DNA of 25,577 nucleotides, from the NCBI GenBank assembly GCA_045632125.1, contig JAZQWC010000066.1, forward strand, positions 1 to 25,577, written 5' to 3'. Origin of the DNA: CALWPV01 sp045632125. Lineage in GTDB: Bacteria; Bacillota; Clostridia; Lachnospirales; Bianqueaceae. The translations under genes were made by a program, and so were the position numbers. This document shows, piece after piece, positions 14,097 through 20,507 of the stretch; position 1 is the stretch's first letter, and each line of letters starts with the position of its first letter. The notes beneath the pieces were generated by a model. The model made no database searches, was not told the DNA's origin, and worked only from the letters and a program-made list of their open reading frames with translations.

Positions 14097-16340
14097 GTGC
14101 TTCAAAATGATGTAACAATATCGGATGATTATGTGTTTGAATATGAAAAGGGAAAGGTTATACGAAAATCCGAAGTAGGAAACGTGGAGTTTGTTGATTT
14201 TCCTTTGTTTCTGCTCAGTATTCTGAGCTTCATTCTTGTGAATCGTCCTGACAATGACAAAGGAAGGGATACCTTTGAGCAGTGGTTTTACCGCGAATCT
14301 GCACATTCTGAATGGAAATTTGAAAGTAATGTGGGTTCTTCGATAAAGCAGCAAATCAACTTTGTGCTTTCTGAAAATAAAATGTTTATTTTGGGAAAAC
14401 CATCTACGGGTAAGACTAAGCAAATTGAACAGTTAAGCGACTTTTATCGAACGGCAGGACTCATAAGATTTGGTACAGGAAATAAGCGTGATAAGGAAAT
14501 TCCTTTTGCAAAGTATCTTGAAAAAGCTAAAGATTTTTATTCGAAAACAAAAACTCTTCTTTATTCTGAAAAACCGCATAGCTTTTATGATTTTTACGTT
14601 TGTAATACACTTCAGCCACCTTTTAATATTATCAACAAGGTAGATTTTTGTGGACCTGCAACCTATGCTGCAATAGAAAATATTAGTGCTTCACAGTTAT
14701 CACAGCTTTCTAATTTTTCTATTATAAATGGTACTGGGGGGATCGGCAAAACGATGATGCTGCGCCATCTGCTGTTAAGTGGTATTGAAGAGTACAGTGT
14801 CACCGAAAGATTGCCTATACTGGTTTCTTTGAAAAACTATAGCAGCGATTTTGATCTTAAAGGCTTTATATATCAGACTGTTAAGTCTTTTGACAACGAT
14901 GTAACTCGTGAACAAATCAGTGGTTTGTTAGAGAATGGCAAATGTATCATTCTTCTTGATGGCCTTGATGAAATTGCATCATCTTTAAGGGATAGATTTG
15001 AGCAAGAACTGGAAAATATGACAATTCAATATCCTAATAATTTTTTTGTTATATCCTCTCGGCCTACAACGAGATTTTTATCTTATAGACGTTTTTCGGT
15101 CTATAAAATCAATGAGTTTACAAAAAAACAAGCTATAGAGATGATCGAAAAGTTGGATTTTTACGATATTGAAACAAAAGAAAAATTCATGAAGGATTTA
15201 GATGCTCGATTGTATTACTCTCATACGCAATTTGCCAGCAACCCGCTACTTCTTACAATTATGTTGATGACATATTCATCTATAGGTGATATTCCGCGTA
15301 AAATGCATATATTCTATTCTAAAGCTTTTGAAACAATGTCTCGTTTACATGATGCGACAAAAGGAGCTTATGTACGACCTTTGCATACAGGACTTGAGCC
15401 GGAGGAATTTGCAAAATATTTTGCTGAGTTTTGTGCAAGAACGTATCGCGATGAAGTGCTGGAATTTACATCGGTTACATTTGTTGATTATATGAACAAG
15501 GTTCTCAAAAATAAGAGTCTTTCGTGTACTGCATGGGATTTTCTTCTTGATTTGAAGGATAATCTTTGCATTATGTATGAAGAGGGTGAAAAATATTATT
15601 TCATACACAGATCATTTCAGGAATATTTCACTGCGGTATTTTTTTCATCGCAAATGGATGACAAATTGCCGTTGATTGCAGAACAGTTTAAAGAAATGCG
15701 TCAAAAGAATTATCAGGATAAAACCTTTGGGATGCTTTATGATATGATTCCCCAGCGCATTGAAAGATATGTTTTTGCACCGTATTTGAAATTAACTTGG
15801 GAAATGTGCGATGTGAAGGAAGGGTACTTAACATTTCTTAGATATATGTATCGTAACATCTATAGTTATGTCGGCCAGGTTGGAGATTACTATGAGGTGT
15901 GGCCTACAGATTATTTTTATGACTTTATAGTGAATGAAAATAAATTGCGGCGTAATTGGCAACTGGATGATTTCGATTGGCAACAGGAAGCAGATTACTT
16001 TAAAAAAGATTATGCACGAATCCGCGTAAAAGAAACAACAGCAAGTGGAGCAAGTGAAGTAGTCAAAGTTGTTGCCATGGAGTCTGCTGAATTTGAGTGC
16101 TACATGGCTACAAAAGAAAATGGATGTGAACCGGATTATTCTGGATCTATGTGGGAAATCGATGTTGATGAAATTTTGGATAATAGATCTAACTTTGAAA
16201 AATTAATTGAGATATTGGAGGACGCTGAATTTCCGCTAAAGAAAGAATATGATTTAATGCGACAGTATTCTGAGAAACTCTTTGCTCGGCTTAAAAAGCC
16301 CGAGAGTTCAGAGGATTGGTTTGATAATTTTTTAGGGTAA
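14097..16340 (+). CDS. NACHT STAND NTPase, main part (likely -1 frame continuation)
   Basis: A 747-codon frame, open from 13995, encodes a NACHT NTPase of the bacterial immune-receptor type; such proteins can bind phage products and trigger cell death. Numbered from GTG 14097, Walker A GTGGIGKT is at 212-219, Walker B IILLDGLDEI at 284-293, the sensor segment VISSRPTTRF near 318, and a helical C-terminal part has FIHRSFQEYFTAVFF around H504. A second P-loop-like GKPSTGKT is at 100-107. GTG 14097 lacks a spaced ribosome binding site, so independent initiation is unlikely, and the region before it reads as protein joined to the upstream frame. Base composition is AT-rich compared with the pot genes and carB, suggesting transfer. 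A defence role is inferred from the family. Confidence 0.85.
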   Translation: MLQNDVTISDDYVFEYEKGKVIRKSEVGNVEFVDFPLFLLSILSFILVNRPDNDKGRDTFEQWFYRESAHSEWKFESNVGSSIKQQINFVLSENKMFILGKPSTGKTKQIEQLSDFYRTAGLIRFGTGNKRDKEIPFAKYLEKAKDFYSKTKTLLYSEKPHSFYDFYVCNTLQPPFNIINKVDFCGPATYAAIENISASQLSQLSNFSIINGTGGIGKTMMLRHLLLSGIEEYSVTERLPILVSLKNYSSDFDLKGFIYQTVKSFDNDVTREQISGLLENGKCIILLDGLDEIASSLRDRFEQELENMTIQYPNNFFVISSRPTTRFLSYRRFSVYKINEFTKKQAIEMIEKLDFYDIETKEKFMKDLDARLYYSHTQFASNPLLLTIMLMTYSSIGDIPRKMHIFYSKAFETMSRLHDATKGAYVRPLHTGLEPEEFAKYFAEFCARTYRDEVLEFTSVTFVDYMNKVLKNKSLSCTAWDFLLDLKDNLCIMYEEGEKYYFIHRSFQEYFTAVFFSSQMDDKLPLIAEQFKEMRQKNYQDKTFGMLYDMIPQRIERYVFAPYLKLTWEMCDVKEGYLTFLRYMYRNIYSYVGQVGDYYEVWPTDYFYDFIVNENKLRRNWQLDDFDWQQEADYFKKDYARIRVKETTASGASEVVKVVAMESAEFECYMATKENGCEPDYSGSMWEIDVDEILDNRSNFEKLIEILEDAEFPLKKEYDLMRQYSEKLFARLKKPESSEDWFDNFLG

Positions 16341-16355
16341 ATGGAGGAAACAAAA

Positions 16356-16934
16356 TTGAAAGTAATTTGTGATTTGAAAAATAAGGAGAGCATTACTAAT
16401 TTTTATAAATTGTATTGGGATATGTATTATGAGAAAATGCTTGTAATTGGGTTAATAGGTTTTGTTTCAACTGGAATATTGACAATTCTTATATTTAAAA
16501 AAATAGAAGGAGCAACTTCTTCTATTTTATCATATGTGGTAGTGGGGATCTTTGTTCTTATTTTCCTAATTGGAATACTTTGGCCTGCATTGTATAGGAA
16601 AATGCAAGCGTGGCTTATGTTGAATACTCACGAGCCTATACAGATCGTTTTTGATGAGAATGAGATTCTTTTTGCGAATGATAAGATGGATATTAACGAA
16701 GAAGGAAAAGAATCAATATGCATGTGTAGTTATGAGTATATAAAAAAAGTAGAAGTAAAGTATGATTGGTTGGTATTTTATGTAAAAGATGGATACGATT
16801 CAAAGAAAATGATGGAAAAAATGAATATTCCGTGGATAATTAGATCTGTATTTGCAGTTCCGTGTGGAAACTTCAAAAAGGAAGCAACACAGGAGATAAT
16901 TAACTTAATTAAGTCGAAGAAATATTTGGATTAA
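16356..16934 (+). CDS. Two-TM membrane protein with YcxB-like C-terminal domain
   Basis: A 192-residue membrane protein. Two hydrophobic spans, MLVIGLIGFVSTGILTILIF (about 28-47) and VVVGIFVLIFLIGILWPALY (about 62-81), are followed by a soluble tail resembling the YcxB-like domain (IQIVFDENEILFAND, YEYIKKVEVKYDWLVFYV). The start is placed at TTG 16356 because GGAGG (16343-16347) is 8 bases upstream; ATG 16341 directly abuts the NACHT stop (TAAATG) but has no site of its own. It is the second gene of the NACHT operon and ends at a hairpin terminator. YcxB proteins have no firm function; a membrane effector or regulator of the NTPase is a guess. Confidence 0.7.
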   Translation: MKVICDLKNKESITNFYKLYWDMYYEKMLVIGLIGFVSTGILTILIFKKIEGATSSILSYVVVGIFVLIFLIGILWPALYRKMQAWLMLNTHEPIQIVFDENEILFANDKMDINEEGKESICMCSYEYIKKVEVKYDWLVFYVKDGYDSKKMMEKMNIPWIIRSVFAVPCGNFKKEATQEIINLIKSKKYLD

Positions 16935-16947
16935 GAAGAAAATAATT

Positions 16948-16981
16948 AGGAAGCATGCTTGGGATTTGAAGCATGCTTCCT
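16948..16981. terminator. Bidirectional hairpin terminator
   Basis: A perfect 13-bp stem (16948-16960 with 16969-16981) and an 8-base loop between the convergent membrane-protein gene and the CHAP gene. T-tails are interrupted on both sides. Confidence 0.7.
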
Positions 16982-17000
16982 TGATTAATTATGGATATTT

Positions 17001-19661
17001 TTAAGATGTCTGTGTAAGGAGGGAAGGAATCAAAGCAGTAATGATTTTTTTGATTTCTACCAATATGACAGTTTTACCTGCAAGTTTTAAACCGAGAGTA
17101 ATAAAACCAGCTGCTGTGACACAGGAGGCAATTGTTAGTCCCCAAATGAAAACTTCTTCAAGGATTTCGTTCGCTTCATTTTCGATTTCCTTCCAACGGT
17201 TATTGTATGCTTCAAACGCAACAGTATAATCAGTATAGAGAGGATCTGTTCTAGAAAGATGGATCAAAATACCGAGAGTGTAACTCAATTCGGTACTATA
17301 GTAAGCGGTAACATCTACATTTACTTTGAAGGTAATTGTAATAGCGATGCTGGGCTCGGGGTCTTCTTCAAAAGATACAGAAATGCAAGCATTACTGTTA
17401 CCAATTGCGAGGGAGATGCTGTTGAAGATGTCAGTAGTCAAGTCTATGTCAACTCCGAATGCTTCGCAGGAGGTAGAGATATAATTGAAGATGCTTTCAG
17501 AGTTGTATTCAATATCATCGATATCGATTCCAAAGGTAAAATCTGTGCTTTGGTTATGCTCTTCATAAAGACTACTTCCTGTAGCGGCAGCAATTAGTAA
17601 ATCCACATTTTCAGTAAGTGGGAGATATACGGAAGAGAGATTCTCGGAGATTTCGATAGAACGTGATACATTGTTCAATCCGAACATATATAAGGATGAA
17701 TTTTCATTTCGGGCTGAAATACCTAAACCACGTAATGTGTTAGCTAACTTGGCAGCGCAAACACTGTTGATTTCGCCGGTGGTTGGCAGTGGGACGGTGA
17801 TATTATCTCCTAAATTAGTGTTGCATCCGTAACCAAGTAAATAGGGATCCGTGAAAGCATAGTAATTATATCCAACTTTATCCAAAGCATTACCCTCTAC
17901 TGTTTGAATTTCAGAATTGGTTACATCTACGACGATACCTGTATGGGAAGCTGTATCATCATTAGAATCGATGAAAAAGATGATATCACCAGGGGAGGGA
18001 ATATAACTGGAGGAAGCGGGGTAGTAGCGGCCATTGGCAATATAGTCATTAACGCCATAAGGACAATATGCAAATGAAGGGATGATTGTGTTTAAAAGCC
18101 CAGCTTGATATGCACACCAAGAGACAAACATAGCACACCAAGGCTGTCCATTCATTCCATACCATTCTCCATAAGGAGTAATATTGTTGGAATTATTTTC
18201 TTCAAAGGCAAAGTCGGCTTCGTGCTTAGCAATGTTTACAAATTTGACAATACCATTTCCTTCTACGGGTACATGGTATTGTGTAAAAAGCATATTCCAG
18301 GTACCAGGACCAACTACGCCGTCAGGGGTGAGGTAATGGTGAGATTGAAAAGCGATAACGGCATTGTGGGTAGCTTCGTCGAAAATACCATCTTCTTTTA
18401 AATCGGCACCGAGTCCATTGAGCATGTGTTTCAAATATTTGGTTAAGGTTCCGTGTGATCCAATACTGAGAATACTACTTGTGGTTCCGATGGAGGTTGC
18501 ATCAATAGGGGCATCTAATAACTCGCGAGTATAAGGACCAACCATTCCATCTGCATCTAATCCTTTGGCGGTTTGAAAAGCGAGGACTGCACTATAGGTG
18601 CCATCACCAGCTACGCCATCAACACCACCAGTATCATAGCCGTGGTTCACCAAGGCTTGCTGAATGATTTTGATTTTATCACTGATGGACATCCAGGTTT
18701 CAACATCTGCAATGCCAGTTACGGCCAATCCAGTTTCAATCTGATATTCACGGACGGCGGCTTCTGTACCAGGACCGAAGTTACCATCAAAACCATTGGG
18801 ATTAATACATAAAATGGTAAGGGCATACTGAAGATACAAAACCTTTTTGCCCGAAGAGCCGGAACTCAAAGGCAGATCATCGGAACCGCCCACACTGGTG
18901 GTACCAAGAAGTGCCATGGAGGTCAAAGGACCCATTTGGGCATCGTCGGCCAAATTGTTGGCACGTTGAAATTCTACTAGTGCTCGATAGGTTGTTGCAG
19001 TAGGAATTCCGTCAATTTTACCTGTATAAAAATTTCTCTCTTTTAGTGCGGTTTGAATCTCCATGATTAGTGAGGTAAGCTTTCCCCAAGAAATAGAGCC
19101 AACTAGACCATCAGCGGTAAGAGAATAACGTGTTTGAAATTCTTTAGTGGCTGTTGTGGTTGCGGGACCAAATTTTCCGTCAATGGAGCCAGGATGACAC
19201 CACAAAATATGAAGGCCATACTGTAGATACTGAACAAATTCATTGGAGTCACCTTCACCTAAAGGAAAATAGGATTCGTTAGTGATACCAGTATATCCGT
19301 TTAGATGTCGATTTGTATCAGGACCTACAATACCATCTGCAAGTAGATGGTTAGCAGCTTGAAAAGCGATAATTGAATTATATGTATTGATGCTTGCTAT
19401 TCCATCAGGAAAATCAGTATAGTATCCTCGGTTAGCAAGTGCTTGCTGAATTCCTTTAATCTGTTCGCTGATACAAAGCCAAGTACCACCATTGATGTGA
19501 CCGGTCTGAGTTAAACCATGGTCATTTTGAAAGAGCTTGACAGCGGATTCTGTGGCATCACCAAAGGTGCCATCAATTTCGCCGGGGTTGTAGTTTAGGA
19601 TATGCAGTGCATACTGCAATGCATAAACTTTTGTGCCATTTTCGCCTTTAACGATTGTCAT
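17001..19661 (-). CDS. Multi-repeat peptidoglycan-binding protein with CHAP amidase/peptidase domain
   Basis: An 886-residue cell-wall hydrolase. Seven PG_binding_1-like repeats fill residues 1 to about 455, alternating between an LQYALHIL type and an IQQAL-NHGYYTG type, so three A-B pairs plus one were probably made by duplication. A CHAP-like domain follows, with C509 (PWCAMFVSWC) and H573 (ASHTGIVVDV) as the expected catalytic pair. From about 620 there is a domain I do not recognise, ending in a hydrophobic stretch (VFIWGLTIASCVTAAGFITL, then KTVILVEIKKIITALIPSLL) that could span or insert into a membrane. There is no signal peptide, which fits release through the divergent holin. TGAGG before the ATG is a fair ribosome site. 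It may be a phage-derived endolysin, or a toxin or bacteriocin. Confidence 0.85.
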   Translation of the reverse strand: MTIVKGENGTKVYALQYALHILNYNPGEIDGTFGDATESAVKLFQNDHGLTQTGHINGGTWLCISEQIKGIQQALANRGYYTDFPDGIASINTYNSIIAFQAANHLLADGIVGPDTNRHLNGYTGITNESYFPLGEGDSNEFVQYLQYGLHILWCHPGSIDGKFGPATTTATKEFQTRYSLTADGLVGSISWGKLTSLIMEIQTALKERNFYTGKIDGIPTATTYRALVEFQRANNLADDAQMGPLTSMALLGTTSVGGSDDLPLSSGSSGKKVLYLQYALTILCINPNGFDGNFGPGTEAAVREYQIETGLAVTGIADVETWMSISDKIKIIQQALVNHGYDTGGVDGVAGDGTYSAVLAFQTAKGLDADGMVGPYTRELLDAPIDATSIGTTSSILSIGSHGTLTKYLKHMLNGLGADLKEDGIFDEATHNAVIAFQSHHYLTPDGVVGPGTWNMLFTQYHVPVEGNGIVKFVNIAKHEADFAFEENNSNNITPYGEWYGMNGQPWCAMFVSWCAYQAGLLNTIIPSFAYCPYGVNDYIANGRYYPASSSYIPSPGDIIFFIDSNDDTASHTGIVVDVTNSEIQTVEGNALDKVGYNYYAFTDPYLLGYGCNTNLGDNITVPLPTTGEINSVCAAKLANTLRGLGISARNENSSLYMFGLNNVSRSIEISENLSSVYLPLTENVDLLIAAATGSSLYEEHNQSTDFTFGIDIDDIEYNSESIFNYISTSCEAFGVDIDLTTDIFNSISLAIGNSNACISVSFEEDPEPSIAITITFKVNVDVTAYYSTELSYTLGILIHLSRTDPLYTDYTVAFEAYNNRWKEIENEANEILEEVFIWGLTIASCVTAAGFITLGLKLAGKTVILVEIKKIITALIPSLLTQTS

Positions 19662-19684
19662 AATAAATACCTCATTTCATTTGT

Positions 19685-19706
19685 TTTTGAATTTGCAAAT
19701 TCAAAA
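19685..19706. promoter_or_regulatory. 22-bp perfect palindrome, possible operator
   Basis: The bases from TTTTGAATTTG to CAAATTCAAAA are an uninterrupted dyad in the gap between the divergent CHAP and holin genes. It lies 24 bases before the CHAP start, in the region where its 5' leader or promoter should be. It may bind a dimeric repressor; no matching regulator is identified. Confidence 0.55.
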
Positions 19707-19826
19707 TATAAGGATGATAAGAGCTGGATTTTGGAAACCGCAAAATAACGAAAAATAAAAACTTGTTGCTAAAAATGGAAAAACTTCCTCTTTATTGTTA
19801 TATCAAGCAGAAAGGAGGAAGCGAAA

Positions 19827-20105
19827 ATGGAAATGAATCAATTGTTGATGTATATTGATGTTGTAGCAGTTGGAATATGCTTGTGCATCACTTATATCTT
19901 GAAACATGCGCTTGCGGAGTATCCTAAAAAATATATGCCGCTTATTATGTCGATCGTTGGTATTGCAGTGGAAATTCTGGCGAAGCATAATTTAGCCATG
20001 GAAATAGTTCTGACAGGAATGTTGTCGGGGTTATCCAGTATCGGGTTGTATAGTCTCTTCAAAAAATGGCTACATCCAGACGCAAATAAAAAAGAGAAAG
20101 AATAG
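19827..20105 (+). CDS. Phage holin family protein (Phage_holin_5_2-like)
   Basis: A 92-residue membrane protein resembling class II/III holins: a first span at about 8-27 (MYIDVVAVGICLCITYILKH), a second at about 36-51 (YMPLIMSIVGIAVEIL), a third at about 57-78 (MEIVLTGMLSGLSSIGLYSLFK), and a charged tail (PDANKKEKE). The ending AxxGLxxxGLYxLFK is typical of the family. AGGAGG lies 8 bases before the ATG. Holins open the membrane to let wall hydrolases out, and the divergent neighbour is exactly such an enzyme. No other phage genes are present, so the pair is likely a domesticated lysis or secretion module. Confidence 0.8.
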   Translation: MEMNQLLMYIDVVAVGICLCITYILKHALAEYPKKYMPLIMSIVGIAVEILAKHNLAMEIVLTGMLSGLSSIGLYSLFKKWLHPDANKKEKE

Positions 20106-20130
20106 AAGCTGAGTTTATATTATATAGGAG

Positions 20131-20160
20131 TCGGCGATCATCGGCAATCATCGCGATTTG
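20131..20160. repeat. Imperfect 10-bp tandem repeat
   Basis: TCGGCGATCA, TCGGCAATCA and TCGCGATTTG follow one another directly, 26 bases after the holin stop and just before the carB promoter. The first two differ by one base; the third is diverged. Confidence 0.6.
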
Positions 20161-20175
20161 AATCCGATTTTTGAG

Positions 20176-20204
20176 TTGACAAGGTAAGTGTTACATGATA
20201 TAAT
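20176..20204 (+). promoter_or_regulatory. Consensus sigma-A promoter of the carB leader
   Basis: TTGACA (20176-20181), a 17-base spacer and TATAAT (20199-20204), both perfect. Transcription should begin near 20211, giving a leader of about 300 bases before carB. Confidence 0.93.
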
Positions 20205-20248
20205 TTTTCAGACAAATGATAGCTTGCAGTGATTGGCTGAAAAATTAT
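20200..20248. promoter_or_regulatory. 12-bp inverted repeat over the -10 and start site
   Basis: ATAATTTTTCAG (20200-20211) and CTGAAAAATTAT (20237-20248) are perfect inverted copies separated by 25 bases. The left arm covers the -10 box, so most of it would not be transcribed. This favours an operator over an RNA hairpin. Confidence 0.6.
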
Positions 20249-20294
20249 TTTGCCGCTTATTGGCAGAATTTTATTTGAGGGAAAGGAGAACACT

Positions 20295-20411
20295 ATGTCC
20301 ACGAACATGAAGGCAAAGGTTAATTCTACGCTTCTAGGTATTGCTTTCAATGATGGTATTGGTGCTTCTGTTTCCATTTCTAAACTGTCTGCTTATGATT
20401 TGCCACGTTGA
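20295..20411 (+). CDS. 38-residue leader peptide upstream of carB
   Basis: A short ORF starting MSTNMKAKVNSTLLG and ending SAYDLPR, with a strong AAAGGAG site 7-8 bases before ATG. It lies 84 bases after the predicted transcription start and ends 9 bases before an intrinsic terminator that precedes carB. This is the layout of a leader peptide in attenuation, although it is not rich in one amino acid: a single arginine is the last residue. It could instead be a free-standing small protein that the terminator serves. No other promoter is visible between the terminator and carB. Confidence 0.6.
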   Translation: MSTNMKAKVNSTLLGIAFNDGIGASVSISKLSAYDLPR

Positions 20412-20420
20412 GTGGTTATT

Positions 20421-20467
20421 ACCGGTTTCTGTGAGGTGCTTATGCATTTCAGAAAGCCGGTTTTTTT
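20421..20467 (+). terminator. Intrinsic terminator / probable attenuator before carB
   Basis: ACCGG-TTTCTG (20421-20431) pairs with CAGAAA-g-CCGGT (20450-20461) with one bulged G, followed by seven T (20461-20467). It ends 40 bases before carB, with no promoter in between, so carB needs read-through. Confidence 0.85.
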
Positions 20468-20507
20468 ATGAAGAAAATAATGAAAAATGTATTAGGAGGA
20501 GAATATA

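Noticed and set aside
14097..14099. GTG as an independent start of the NACHT second half
   Set aside because: The only GAGG-like bases overlap the GTG itself, and protein-like sequence continues upstream in the same frame.
12652..20130. Complete prophage, transposon or CRISPR array
   Set aside because: No integrase, transposase, capsid, terminase, cas gene or regular spaced repeats are present; only lysis-type and defence-type genes.
20205..20507. T-box or PyrR element before carB
   Set aside because: No T-box GGTGG core and no PyrR binding-loop consensus were found in the leader.
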